Shown: positions 1-8,319, numbered from the stretch's first letter. The stretch is DNA of 40,022 nt from an uncultured Eubacterium sp. (GCA_910586445.1 CAJUHV010000034.1:1-40022), one strand, 5' to 3'. Program-made: numbers and translations. Notes: generated from the letters alone by a model not told the origin.

Positions 1-41
1 AGCAGCGGGTGTCTTTATTTTGTGCAATATTTGGTATTTAC

Positions 42-1832
42 TCATTTATAGTTTGTATATACTTTTATATTGATCTTTTCCTGACAGCGCCTGACAAACC
101 GGCTTTCACATATATGCAGAAACGGCGTATCTGACCATCTCGCTTTATAATAATAAAATGCATCCTTTTTTATATTCCTGTCATACGTAACCAGACCTTT
201 TGCGTTGATACATTTCTGCCCTCCTTCGTCTCTCCCTGCACTGGAAAAATCAAACATGTTCCAGATAAAGCTCCCCCATAGATATTCTTTTGACTCCAGC
301 AGCGGATAAACAGTTTCGTGAAACAGCGACTGGAATTCCTCAGAGTAATCTTTTACCAAAGGATGTTCCGAATGCAGCCATACCGCAGCATCCACGCCAT
401 ATTCGCTGATTCCAAGCGGAACATCCGCAAGCTCATTATGAAGCTCGTCCAGATAGGCTCCGTAATCGGTCATTTTTCCATAATACCAACCGAAATATAA
501 ATTATATCCGACCAGATCGGTCAGATGGTTCAGCCTGCTTTTCGCTTTCAGCGGGTACAGATTGGCACAGGCGACAATCCGTTCATGATCCAGCTGCTTT
601 GCAGTATGATATAATATTTTTACATTTTCATGCACAAACGGCGCATCCCGAAACATAGCAATCTCATTCTGCACACCCCAAAAGCAGATCGACGGATGAT
701 GTATATTTTGTAAAATCAATTCCATCAGCTGCATTTTTGCATTTTCCAAAAGAGCCGCCTTCTCTGTCATCTTCAGCATAGGGATTTCAGCCCATACAAG
801 ATATCCTTTTTGGTCACAGCAGTCATAAGTATACTGCGGATGCTGATAATGGCTCAGGCGGACTGCATTTGCTCCAATCTCATCTATCAGAGCAAAATCT
901 CTGTCTATTTCCAGTTCTGTTACTGCCGAAAAACAGCCTGCGCAATCCTGATGCTTTGCAACTCCCCGTATTTTTGTCTTGTTCCCGTTCAAATAGAAAC
1001 CATGCCGGCTGTCTATTGAAATTTTCTTAAATCCTGTTGTAATTTTCAAAAAGTCCATGCAGATTCCATCACTAGTCAGACGGCAATCTACTTCATAGAG
1101 AGCGGCATCGGCCTTTCCGTTCCACAGTTTTACGGCCGGAATGCGTATTGTCTGCGTATCACAAACAGAGCCTGTATGCTCTGCCGCGACCCGCCCGGAC
1201 ACTTCTTTTACTGTATACTGTACAGACGCTTCACTGCACAATCCGCTGCCTATGACATGCGGCTCAACATTTAGAATCCCGTCGCCATTCTCGTCCACAT
1301 GTGCCCGCACAATCACACCATCTGTCCCATAATACGTATAATCAAAATGTATTTCTCCGCACACCAGCAGGCTGACATCCCGGTACAGCCCTCCCATAAC
1401 AGTAAAATCCCCTGCCAGAGGTGAAACATCCTCCGTTATTCCATTGTCTACAAAAAGCTCCAATTCCAGTTCATCCTGATTCATACAAGCCTTCGGCACT
1501 GCAAACCGCACACGCGAATACCCGCCCTTATGAATGCCCAGATCGATTCCGGAGGCAAATGCCCTGACCGTATGCCCTGCCCCCTCAATATCCAGAAACA
1601 CGCGTTTTCCTTGATATTTACTTATGTATATCGTTTTTTTATAGACAGTCAGCCCGCGGTACTGGTCATCATCCTGATACCATGTATGCGGCAGGTCTAC
1701 GTAACAGCCTCTTCCCTGGTCACACATGCCCGTATGCCCTGCCCCCGGCGAATTCCCCGCGCCAATATCCATGATAGATCTGCCGGGCAGCTTTTCAAAC
1801 TGCCATCCTGTATTTAAAGAAATTTTCTCCAC
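42..1832 (-). CDS. GH2-family glycoside hydrolase, C-terminally short
   Basis: A 596-residue family 2 glycosidase (beta-galactosidase/beta-glucuronidase type). The N-terminal sugar-binding fold and Ig-like domain occupy roughly residues 1-270, followed by the TIM barrel. The general acid/base is the Glu in WGVQNE (E390) and the probable nucleophile is the Glu in GISEYG (E477). No signal peptide is seen, so it should act in the cytosol on sugar imported by the symporter encoded 38 bp upstream. The start is GTG at 1832, preceded by a GGGAGG ribosome site; no in-frame ATG fits. The protein stops just after KVYTNYK, where many relatives continue into further beta-sandwich domains, so it is probably truncated although the catalytic barrel is complete. 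The exact substrate cannot be read from sequence. Confidence 0.9.
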   Translation of the reverse strand: MEKISLNTGWQFEKLPGRSIMDIGAGNSPGAGHTGMCDQGRGCYVDLPHTWYQDDDQYRGLTVYKKTIYISKYQGKRVFLDIEGAGHTVRAFASGIDLGIHKGGYSRVRFAVPKACMNQDELELELFVDNGITEDVSPLAGDFTVMGGLYRDVSLLVCGEIHFDYTYYGTDGVIVRAHVDENGDGILNVEPHVIGSGLCSEASVQYTVKEVSGRVAAEHTGSVCDTQTIRIPAVKLWNGKADAALYEVDCRLTSDGICMDFLKITTGFKKISIDSRHGFYLNGNKTKIRGVAKHQDCAGCFSAVTELEIDRDFALIDEIGANAVRLSHYQHPQYTYDCCDQKGYLVWAEIPMLKMTEKAALLENAKMQLMELILQNIHHPSICFWGVQNEIAMFRDAPFVHENVKILYHTAKQLDHERIVACANLYPLKAKSRLNHLTDLVGYNLYFGWYYGKMTDYGAYLDELHNELADVPLGISEYGVDAAVWLHSEHPLVKDYSEEFQSLFHETVYPLLESKEYLWGSFIWNMFDFSSAGRDEGGQKCINAKGLVTYDRNIKKDAFYYYKARWSDTPFLHICESRFVRRCQEKINIKVYTNYK

Positions 1833-1870
1833 TGCATTCCCTCCCCGTTCAATTGTATTTCAATGTCTGA

Positions 1871-3283
1871 TCAGCCTTTTTCTCTCATCTGATAAATCTT
1901 TTCCTCGATTTCTTTCATCTTGTCCGGTGTCAGCTCATAATATTTCATGGCGATCAGATTAAATACTGCACCGATTACTGTAAACCCGATTCCTACCAGC
2001 ATCGGCCCAAATGATGAAATCATCTTATCTAAAAAACTAAACAGCGTGCCGACCATGCCCGGTATAAATTTTCCGCTGCGGCTGGCTTCATAATCATTGA
2101 CATCTGCAATCATAGGTGGAACGATAGAGCTGGTAATCATCTGAAAACCGCCGCCGATTACCGTAACGAAAAATAATGCAATCGTAAAGGCAGAAAAGCC
2201 ACTGAATGCTTCACCATATCCGTTGGTATATCCCGGCAGGCACAAGGTCTTCGGGTCCATCAAAAGAAAGATCAAAATGCCGGCTGTATCAAATACCAGC
2301 ACGCCCCAGCTGCCTACCTGCATCGCCTTTTTCAAGCCAAGCTTTCGCCCGATTGTTCCAATGCCCAGAGTCATCATTGCCAGTCCGCAGATCGTAGTAT
2401 AAAGCCCAAACCCGCCATTCAAATTATAATTGCCGATGACAATGCCGAATATAATCAAAGTAACCGCACTTGTCTTGCAGGTAGTCGCAAACATATCCGT
2501 AGCCCGTGCTACAATCATCATCTGAAGCGGGCGGTTTTTCTTTAATACTTCCAGATAATCTCCAAAGCTGACTTTTGGTGCCCTGTTTTCTGATGTCTCG
2601 CTGAAATGCGGAATATCTTTGGGCGCGATCGATATATAAGCAATCACAATGCCGATCGTGGCTGCTGCCGCTGTCAGCACCCAGTAATCGCGAAACAGCT
2701 CCGCACTTGCCATCGCCCCGTATTTTACCGCGAGATACGATACATACATCTGCGTCAGTGCCCTTGCGATACGGACAAGCACCGTACCGACAATGCTTAA
2801 AACCGGACGCTGTGAGGGATCATTTGTCAGACAGACATTGCCTACGTGGTTGCTGATATTTAAAAATGTATACCCGATATAATAAATCAATGTGAAAAAA
2901 ATAAAAAAGATCGGCCGTAGATTTCCTTCCGGCAGCCGGTGGGTCACATTAAACATCAAAAAACTGTTTATAAATAAGAGCACACCGCCTGCAATCAGAC
3001 ATAGACGCGTTTTTCCTATTTTTGTTCCAAACTTATCAACCATAAAGCCGACAATCGGATCTGTCACCCCGTCCCACAGGCGCATGATTGTAGAAAAGCT
3101 GGATGCCAAAAATACTGCCATGCCTACATAACCATTTAAATAAAATGACATGATCATTGTCAGCCCCATATATAGGTTGACAGCCATATTCGCCCCGCTG
3201 AAGCCTATGATTCTCCAGACTGGAACAAAATGGATTCCATTCCCTTTCTCATATTTTTTGTACGATGTGTTGTCCGCTCTCAT
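1871..3283 (-). CDS. GPH-family (MelB-like) sugar:cation symporter
   Basis: A polytopic membrane protein of 470 residues in the glycoside-pentoside-hexuronide branch of the major facilitator superfamily. It has about twelve hydrophobic segments, an early FSGANMAVNLYMG region and the loop WDGVTDPIVGFMVDKFGTK, which is typical of MelB/UidB/YicJ transporters. The open frame extends further upstream, but I place the start at the ATG at 3283 because AGGAGG lies 5 bp before it (3289-3294) and the upstream translation is not protein-like. It probably imports an oligosaccharide or glucuronide for the GH2 enzyme, which follows in the same operon. Its direction is opposite to the AraC-like remnant. Confidence 0.9.
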   Translation of the reverse strand: MRADNTSYKKYEKGNGIHFVPVWRIIGFSGANMAVNLYMGLTMIMSFYLNGYVGMAVFLASSFSTIMRLWDGVTDPIVGFMVDKFGTKIGKTRLCLIAGGVLLFINSFLMFNVTHRLPEGNLRPIFFIFFTLIYYIGYTFLNISNHVGNVCLTNDPSQRPVLSIVGTVLVRIARALTQMYVSYLAVKYGAMASAELFRDYWVLTAAAATIGIVIAYISIAPKDIPHFSETSENRAPKVSFGDYLEVLKKNRPLQMMIVARATDMFATTCKTSAVTLIIFGIVIGNYNLNGGFGLYTTICGLAMMTLGIGTIGRKLGLKKAMQVGSWGVLVFDTAGILIFLLMDPKTLCLPGYTNGYGEAFSGFSAFTIALFFVTVIGGGFQMITSSIVPPMIADVNDYEASRSGKFIPGMVGTLFSFLDKMISSFGPMLVGIGFTVIGAVFNLIAMKYYELTPDKMKEIEEKIYQMREKG

Positions 3284-3344
3284 ATTTACCTCCTTTGTGT
3301 AAAATATATGTTTTTTGGATGGGTAAACTATAGCAGACCAACAC

Positions 3345-3377
3345 ATTCTATGATAGAATAATAACACACTATATAGT
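3345..3377. promoter_or_regulatory. Two palindromes in the divergent symporter/AraC promoter region
   Basis: The gap between the symporter start (3283) and the AraC-like remnant (3413) holds a perfect 15-bp dyad, ATTCTAT-G-ATAGAAT (3345-3359), and a perfect 10-bp one, ACTATATAGT (3368-3377). Either could be an operator for the lost regulator or another repressor. A TATAGT hexamer on the minus strand near 3328-3333 could be the symporter -10 box. The function is inferred only from symmetry and position. Confidence 0.4.
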
Positions 3378-3412
3378 AAAATAAAACACATCACGCTTGA
3401 AAGGAGCCTTTT

Positions 3413-3748
3413 ATGAATCCAAGACTTGCCCCGCTGCAGCATTTTCACCTGCTCAGCAGCCTGCTGCAGGACCTGCACCACGTTCAGTTCACAGCCCTGG
3501 AGACAGACACTGGTTGTGCTGACTTCTGCAGACAGTATTTTTTTCATCCTATGCAGAAAGAATTTACCTCTGCGGGGCTTTCTAAACTGATTCAACTGAC
3601 TGACTCTAATACGGTCATACATGCAGCCGATTATTTCCGCATTCATATCATATTGTTTCGGATAGAAGAAACCGCAGTTATTATGGGGCCGTTTTGTCCG
3701 CTCCTTTTTTCGCAGAAAGATGCCCTTTCCCACATCAAAAAGCTTTAA
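3413..3748 (+). pseudogene. AraC-family regulator, N-terminal fragment
   Basis: A 111-codon frame with a good ribosome site (GAAAGGAG) just before the ATG. The sequence resembles the N-terminal sensor part of clostridial AraC-type regulators: a helical start (PLQHFHLLSSLLQDLH), then a beta-rich part ending IILFRIEETAVIMGPFCPL, which is the usual point where the linker begins. No helix-turn-helix domain follows and the frame closes at 3748. Divergence from a symporter-glycosidase operon is the usual place for such a regulator. I read it as a gene that has lost its DNA-binding half. The fragment may still be translated. Confidence 0.55.
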
Positions 3749-3764
3749 TATGGATAAACACCAT

Positions 3765-3854
3765 TTATTTATAATATTCAGCAAGTTCATTCCATTTTTT
3801 ATAAACATTCTGCATATATTCATGGGCAATGCCACCCATAAAAGCCCCGCGTCC
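3765..3854 (-). pseudogene. Possible C-terminal gene stub of unknown family
   Basis: On the minus strand an open stretch of 29 codons, between two stops, reads like a protein C-terminus (GAFMGGIAHEYMQNVYKKW then NELAEYYK and stop). It has no start codon or ribosome site. It sits in a patch with other truncated genes, so I record it as a possible stub without assigning a family. Confidence 0.2.
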
Positions 3855-3868
3855 TTAAAATATAAATG

Positions 3869-3911
3869 CAGCATGATTTATTGATTTCATTAGGTCATGC
3901 TGCTGTTTTTC
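3869..3911 (+). terminator. Hairpin with T-tract
   Basis: The arms CAGCATGA (3869-3876) and TCATGCTG (3895-3902) are perfectly complementary around an 18-nt loop, followed by CTGTTTTT. This is a plausible rho-independent terminator for plus-strand transcription through the AraC remnant. Confidence 0.5.
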
Positions 3912-3957
3912 TGTATTTTAAATTTAACATTCATTTAAGTCTGATATGTAGATAGAA

Positions 3958-4578
3958 TCACGTTGTTTTAACCCCATTACACAAAACAAACTGCTGTCCA
4001 TCCCTGCTTTCAATTCTAAGGTTCCGAACAATACTCTCTGTATCCGGTACATCTATATTCAATACGTGATGAACTGTATCGATCTGGTAAATCAGTCCAT
4101 CAAACATTGTAGCGCTTAATATAAAATTAAAAGCAGCATCAATGCTGTTATTTGCAATTATGTGCATATTAGAACGTGTTTGAAAAATGCTTTCTGTCAA
4201 ATGTGCGTCACAATTTGTGGGAGATTTGACCCGAATGAGGGAGGCGTAGCGGGCTACGTTGACCGAATGAGGGCCAAATATACCGCAAAGTGGGGCGTGC
4301 AGTTGGCAGGAATGAATTTTCAAACACGCTCTAGGATATAAAATGCCTCCTGCATCTATATTTACCTTATATAGGTTTCCATATGTAACCCCGCCAAAAC
4401 CTGACATCTGTACATTACTCCTGACAAATTCCGCCCCAAGAAATGAAATAAGAATGTCCTCATCATCTGTCCACACTGGAATATATGCGCCTGTATCAAG
4501 CAAAGCAGTGAGCCCGTTTTTTAATACTACTACGGGCCTTTGATGCTTTTTGTCCAATTTCATTGTAAACTGTCTCAT
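3958..4578 (-). CDS. Retropepsin-like aspartic protease domain protein with an in-frame palindromic-element insertion
   Basis: The frame encodes 206 residues. The N-terminal half has a retropepsin/aspartyl-protease signature, LLDTGAYIPVW, with the catalytic-type Asp-Thr-Gly at residues 28-30. Residues 83-136 (54 codons) are not protease sequence: they are the reading of a 160-bp palindromic element plus its 2-bp target duplication (element 4172-4331). Removing them rejoins DAGGILYP directly to NMHIIANNS, leaving a 152-residue protein. The gene overlaps the upstream small gene by 4 bp (ATGA), so the two are translationally coupled. The substrate is unknown. Whether the enlarged protein folds cannot be told from sequence; the insert lies in the region that would form the second half of the single retropepsin lobe. 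Confidence 0.75.
   Translation of the reverse strand: MRQFTMKLDKKHQRPVVVLKNGLTALLDTGAYIPVWTDDEDILISFLGAEFVRSNVQMSGFGGVTYGNLYKVNIDAGGILYPRACLKIHSCQLHAPLCGIFGPHSVNVARYASLIRVKSPTNCDAHLTESIFQTRSNMHIIANNSIDAAFNFILSATMFDGLIYQIDTVHHVLNIDVPDTESIVRNLRIESRDGQQFVLCNGVKTT
4172..4331 (+). repeat. Full-length 160-bp palindromic element, copy A (inside the retropepsin gene)
   Basis: The element begins GAACGTGTTTGAAAAATGC and ends TTTTCAAACACGCTC, with TA on both sides (4170-4171 and 4332-4333), consistent with a TA target-site duplication. The left 60 bases align along their whole length with the reverse complement of the right 60, with many differences being transitions that keep G-U pairing, so the whole element can fold as one long hairpin. 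A central stem CGTAGC/GCTACG lies near 4245-4258. It contains no transposase, and its reading frame is open in the direction of the host gene. Confidence 0.85.
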
Positions 4579-4805
4579 AATACCCCCGCCATGCCAAACT
4601 GCAGATGTCCATCGGGATTTGTATGGCGTGAAATAATTTCACCTTTTAATACCAGCCTTGTAAGCTCTGATTTTGTCTTATCTGCATACTTTACAACAGC
4701 AGACTCGACAGAAACCCCGTCATTATCCATATATTGAACCTCTGATAATCCTACCCATTGATCGGGATATTGTTCCTGTATTTGTTCCCATGTTAATCTC
4801 TCCAC
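4575..4805 (-). CDS. Small conserved partner of the retropepsin-like protein
   Basis: A 76-residue acidic soluble protein beginning VERLTWEQIQEQYPDQWVGL, with a second half rich in beta-prone segments (VESAVVKYADK, LVLKGEII). I recall similar short proteins encoded directly before retropepsin-like proteins in clostridia, but cannot name a family. A longer frame reaches 4910, but its extra N-terminus is the reading of a palindromic-element copy, so I choose the GTG at 4805, with AAAGGA about 12 bp upstream (4818-4823). Its 3' end overlaps the retropepsin gene by 4 bp, indicating a two-gene operon. The function is unknown. Confidence 0.65.
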   Translation of the reverse strand: MERLTWEQIQEQYPDQWVGLSEVQYMDNDGVSVESAVVKYADKTKSELTRLVLKGEIISRHTNPDGHLQFGMAGVL

Positions 4806-4827
4806 TATAAAAACACATCCTTTCTTA

Positions 4828-4914
4828 TAGCGTGTCTTAAAAATTATTCCTGCGATCTGCACTTCATACTTGGTGGAAAATTCAAATCTCAGAAATGATT
4901 TTTCAAACATGCCC
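4828..4914 (-). repeat. Internally deleted palindromic element (copy F) upstream of the retropepsin operon
   Basis: The ends TAGCGTGTCTTAAAAATT and TTTTTCAAACATGCCC match the element termini with a few changes, and the internal ATTCCTGCGATCTGCACT matches the right arm of the copy at 10712-10871 read backwards. At about 87 bp it lacks the central part. TA follows it at 4915-4916. It forms the immediate upstream region of the 76-residue gene, so any promoter for that operon must lie within or beyond it. Confidence 0.65.
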
Positions 4915-5014
4915 TAATTCATATTATATTCTTACTGGTATATGTAAGCAACTAAAATTTAAGCTCTGGCCGCATTTAACCGAACTGTACGAATCATACC
5001 GGCAGCGCCTGTAA

Positions 5015-5040
5015 TGTGAAAGCATTTTTCAGACACGCTC
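5015..5040 (-). repeat. Palindromic-element end fragment
   Basis: TGTGAAAGCATTTTTCAGAC followed by ACGCTC is the reverse complement of one element terminus plus its next bases. The rest of the element is not recognisable. The fragment lies about 30 bp before the truncated histidine kinase frame. I see nothing else in 4917-5014. Confidence 0.55.
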
Positions 5041-5070
5041 GAACATCCAAAAATAAAAAATTGTATTTGA

Positions 5071-5385
5071 AATTATCTGCTTGAACGCCTAAAATATACA
5101 AAAGACTTGCTTTTTCAGTGGTTTAAGCTGTCTTCCCATGAGCAGGTGTATCAGATGAAAGACTATGACATCAATGAATTAACGAGGGAGCTTATAATCG
5201 AGCATATCCCTGCTTTAGAAAAGCAGCAGGTTTCGTTTGCCGTAAATATCCCTGACGATGAATGGCTGGTGACAATCGACCGTGTGGCATATGCAAGGAT
5301 TTTAAACAATCTGTTAAACAATGCCATAAAACATGGTAAATGTTCGAAGATCGAAATCGGCATTGAAAAATGCAGCAGCCGGTAG
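5071..5385 (+). pseudogene. Histidine kinase remnant (dimerisation to N-box region)
   Basis: An open frame after the stop at 5068-5070 reads NYLLERLKYTKDLLFQWFKL and continues to the N-box ARILNNLLNNAIKHG of a sensor kinase ATPase domain. The N-terminal membrane part, the phospho-acceptor His and the G boxes are absent. After EIGIEK the frame runs into foreign sequence and ends at 5385. There is no ribosome site. The spacing of the surviving segments fits the small sensor kinases that control antimicrobial-peptide transporters, and a permease remnant follows directly. Confidence 0.7.
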
Positions 5386-5702
5386 GGAAATATATGATAC
5401 TGTTTTTTCTGGTATTATTGTTTATATTTGCAACCCTTACCCCATTTGTATCCCTTGCCCTGCGTACAAAAGGCTCCCTTGCCTCTTTTATTGTAATTGC
5501 CGTGATGAGCCTTCTAAATGTCGTTTTATCAGGTTCACCGATCGCAGGATATTACCCATGGACTGCTGCCTATCTCCTGCTGACCGGCAGGATCGCACAA
5601 TCAGGCTGTCCGGCTCCTGCCGGATTTTTCATCCTCTTTACTGTGTGCCTGTCCGGGATAAGTACCGGCATACGAAGGTTCCAGAAAGAAGATCTGGTGT
5701 GA
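5370..5702 (+). pseudogene. ABC-type permease remnant (C-terminal membrane segments)
   Basis: A frame of 110 codons with three or four hydrophobic segments (MILFFLVLLFIFATLTPFVS, then FIVIAVMSLLNVVLSG, a SPIAGYYPWTAAYLL motif, and a final FFILFTVCLSGISTG helix). The segment order and PW motif resemble the C-terminal half of lantibiotic-immunity/ABC-2 permeases. It overlaps the kinase remnant in another frame, and the joint lies at 5363-5373. I infer a deletion that fused two genes of a peptide-resistance locus. No ribosome site is obvious. The family call is tentative. Confidence 0.45.
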
Positions 5703-5714
5703 ATTCCCAGCCCT

Positions 5715-7547
5715 TTACTCTGCCAGCATGCCCGAAATCCACTTCACATAGTCCGAAACCACATCACTTGTCTTGCTCAAAAAAATGCATTCCTTTGCGA
5801 GCGTAATATCATCGGTGACAATATGGTCTACACCCAGATCAATCATGCGGTCTATGCCCTCCTGTGTATTTACCGTCCACGCATACAGCTCCTTGCCTGC
5901 ATTATGTATGTCTGAAACCATTTTCGGTGAAATGCTGGAAGCTTCTATGCTGAAATGGTCTGCAGCCTCAAACCCGCGGATATCGCCATAGGCAAAGCTC
6001 ATCACGTATACAGTCTGAACCCGGCTGTCATACTCCTTTATACGTTCCAGCACATGATATTCCAGCGACGTGACTACACATTGATCCCAGAATGCCTCTT
6101 CTGCGATCAGGTCTGCCACGCTTTTTTCAAAATCACGTTCATGGCCCGAGGGCTTCATTTCGATATTCAGCTTCATCCCGCTCTTTTTAGCGAATGCTAT
6201 GACATCGGTTAAAAGCGGTGCCCTTTCCCCTTCAAACTTCCGGTCAAAAAAGCTGCCTACATCCAGTGTCCTGATCTCGTCATAATCCATCTCCCAGGTA
6301 CTGCGGTTAACGCCGGCTGTCCGCCGAAAATCCGCGTCATGCATGACAAAAATCTGTCCGTCCCTGCTCTGCTGCACATCCAGCTCAATCCAGTCAGCCC
6401 CCAGCTCCCTCGCGCCTTCAAATGCCGCCATCGTATTTTCTGGATAATATGCAGACGCCCCGCGGTGCGCCGTCACCTGCATTGTACGGATATGCTCGAC
6501 CTGAATGCTGACTTTATGATGATAAATACTGTACAGATAAAAACTACAGCATGCTATTGATACTGCTAACAGCACGCCCTCTGCCGCATGCAGGAGCTTT
6601 TTTCTCCTCTTATTTTCCTGACTTCTGCCTGCGGATGCATGTATGATTTCTTCCTGCCTGCGTTCTTTATGTTCATAATACAGCATGCTGATACAGGCAT
6701 AGCTGACCGGTGTTACAAGTGCCGAAACAAGCAGCAGGGAAACAAGCAGAAATACCCATACTACAGACGCAGATACGATACCGAGCAGCTGCCATTTCGA
6801 ACACATACTGCCTAAAAATACTGCAAGCACAATACCCGCAACCAGCAGGATAAAATATAAAGCATAGCCCAAAACCTGTATTCCCAACAAAACTGCCAGA
6901 TCCTTGGCCTTATTTTTCCGGCTCAGCTTGGCACTTTTCTTCCTCGCCTCCTTAAAGCCGCACCCTTCCAATGTAAAATAATGAAATGCATACAGCCACC
7001 TGAGCATCAGCACCAGAAGTCCCAAAAGAAGTGCTGAAAAAAGTATGAGCAGCGGATTGTTTTTTGCTATAAAATCCAGAATAAATTCCGGGATCGAAAT
7101 GCTGCCCACATAGCTGGACGCTACACCGATATTTAAAAACGGGATCAAAAACAGCACTGCAAACGCAATAAATATATTTTTCCTGTGGAACACTTTTACC
7201 GCATTGCGTACTGCATACCGGCATGTCTGCTGCAGATCTGCTTTTACGCCCTGATAAGACTGATCCAGCAGAAAAATCACTGCCCCGATATCTATCATCG
7301 TATAAACCGTCATTGCAGCCAGCAGTAAAAAGAGCGCTGCTATTGTCACCGGATTCGTTAAAAATGACAGTATATTCTCGATTGTCAGATATTCATACCC
7401 GGTGATCCTCATGATTCCATTAAAGGCAGTCCAGCAGAGCGGCGTAAATACAGCTAATGACAAAAACTTGTATAACAGCTCAAACCATGCCATTGTATGC
7501 CAGTTTACACGCAGCAGCTTTATTACTTTTTTTGTTTTCCCCATCAT
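5715..7547 (-). CDS. Membrane-anchored glycerophosphodiester phosphodiesterase
   Basis: A 610-residue protein. Residues 1-340 hold seven or eight hydrophobic helices, matching the GPDPase membrane domain that precedes the catalytic domain in many Firmicutes. Residues 358-610 are a GDPD TIM barrel: HRGASAYYPENT carries the first catalytic His (H361), WIELDVQ the metal-binding E388/D390, and FVMHDADF the second His (H403). It should hydrolyse glycerophosphodiesters (lipid head groups or teichoic-type polymers) to glycerol-3-phosphate and an alcohol at the membrane. A GAGGAAA ribosome site precedes two adjacent ATGs. It is a single-gene unit, and I see no clear promoter or feature in 7548-7772. 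Confidence 0.92.
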   Translation of the reverse strand: MMGKTKKVIKLLRVNWHTMAWFELLYKFLSLAVFTPLCWTAFNGIMRITGYEYLTIENILSFLTNPVTIAALFLLLAAMTVYTMIDIGAVIFLLDQSYQGVKADLQQTCRYAVRNAVKVFHRKNIFIAFAVLFLIPFLNIGVASSYVGSISIPEFILDFIAKNNPLLILFSALLLGLLVLMLRWLYAFHYFTLEGCGFKEARKKSAKLSRKNKAKDLAVLLGIQVLGYALYFILLVAGIVLAVFLGSMCSKWQLLGIVSASVVWVFLLVSLLLVSALVTPVSYACISMLYYEHKERRQEEIIHASAGRSQENKRRKKLLHAAEGVLLAVSIACCSFYLYSIYHHKVSIQVEHIRTMQVTAHRGASAYYPENTMAAFEGARELGADWIELDVQQSRDGQIFVMHDADFRRTAGVNRSTWEMDYDEIRTLDVGSFFDRKFEGERAPLLTDVIAFAKKSGMKLNIEMKPSGHERDFEKSVADLIAEEAFWDQCVVTSLEYHVLERIKEYDSRVQTVYVMSFAYGDIRGFEAADHFSIEASSISPKMVSDIHNAGKELYAWTVNTQEGIDRMIDLGVDHIVTDDITLAKECIFLSKTSDVVSDYVKWISGMLAE

Positions 7548-7772
7548 ATTTTCCTCATTTCTCGATCCACGGCTCTATACTGCCTTATTTCTTTTATGAA
7601 TGTCTGATACAATTTTTCGTGTGGTCATATGTACATTTTTTCACTTACTTTGTAATGTATCTTTTTGTTATACACGGGATTATATATGATGTTAACACCA
7701 TTTTCAACACTTTAAATTCATTGACGTGCGCACAAAACAGGAGTATAACATATAATATAAGGAAGTTAAAGC

Positions 7773-7853
7773 ATGGTAACTGTTGCAATACATGGCAAAA
7801 AGGACATACCACCGGGAACACTCAGTAAAATATGGAAACAGGCAGGGCTTTAA
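7773..7853 (+). pseudogene. HicA toxin, C-terminal stub
   Basis: Twenty-six codons, MVTVAIHGKKDIPPGTLSKI then WKQAGL and stop, match the end of HicA mRNA-interferase toxins (VPVHG-K-DIPxGTLxxILKQAGL). The catalytic His-containing N-terminal part is missing, and stop codons lie directly upstream in this frame. It sits 43 bp before the HicB gene in the usual toxin-antitoxin order. Confidence 0.75.
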
Positions 7854-7896
7854 CGGCCCCATACTACAGCGCTATTATAGAAAGGAGCAGCAGACT

Positions 7897-8310
7897 ATGT
7901 TAAGCATGACCTATCTCGCAGTATTGGAACCTGGAGAAGATGGCAGTTATGGTATTTCATTCCCTGACCTCCCTGGATGTTTCAGCTATGGTGAAAATCT
8001 CGCACATGCAGGACAAATGGCAGCAGAAGCGGCAAGCCTGCATGTTTACGGTCTGGAACAAGATGGAGATGAAATCCCGGCACCCTCACTCTCACTCCCA
8101 AAAGATGAAGTTGAAGGCATGGTTATTATGCCGATCACCATTCATCCTGACCTTTATAGGACAAAACGAGACAACGAACGCATAAAAACAAATATCACGC
8201 TCCCGGCATGGCTGAAAAGGATTGCAGAAGAACAAAAGGTAAACTATTCCCGGCTTTTGGAAACTGCCCTGATTGACTATCTGCAGATCTCCATGCCCGG
8301 CAGACAGTAA
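7897..8310 (+). CDS. hicB: HicB-family antitoxin, orphaned
   Basis: A protein of 137 residues. The N-terminal half is the partly degraded RNase H-like HicB fold (YLAVLEPGEDGSYGISFPDL, then PGCFSYG). The C-terminal 45 residues form a ribbon-helix-helix DNA-binding segment (IKTNITLPAWLKRIAEEQ). The start is the ATG at 7897, with AAAGGAG 9 bp upstream; the longer frame from 7783 is out of register with the HicA stub and not protein-like. HicB normally neutralises HicA and represses its own operon. Here only a HicA stub remains, so it may act as a free repressor or an anti-toxin against HicA elsewhere, or be decaying. Confidence 0.88.
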   Translation: MLSMTYLAVLEPGEDGSYGISFPDLPGCFSYGENLAHAGQMAAEAASLHVYGLEQDGDEIPAPSLSLPKDEVEGMVIMPITIHPDLYRTKRDNERIKTNITLPAWLKRIAEEQKVNYSRLLETALIDYLQISMPGRQ

Positions 8311-8319
8311 GTCCCTGCC

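Noticed and set aside
1..22. AGCAGCGGGTGTCTTTATTT at the window edge as the right half of a terminator
   Set aside because: The complementary left arm would lie outside the window, so it cannot be confirmed.
3284..3874. Upstream extension of the symporter frame to 667 residues
   Set aside because: The extension runs through the divergent promoter and antisense to the AraC-like remnant; a strong ribosome site fixes the start at 3283.
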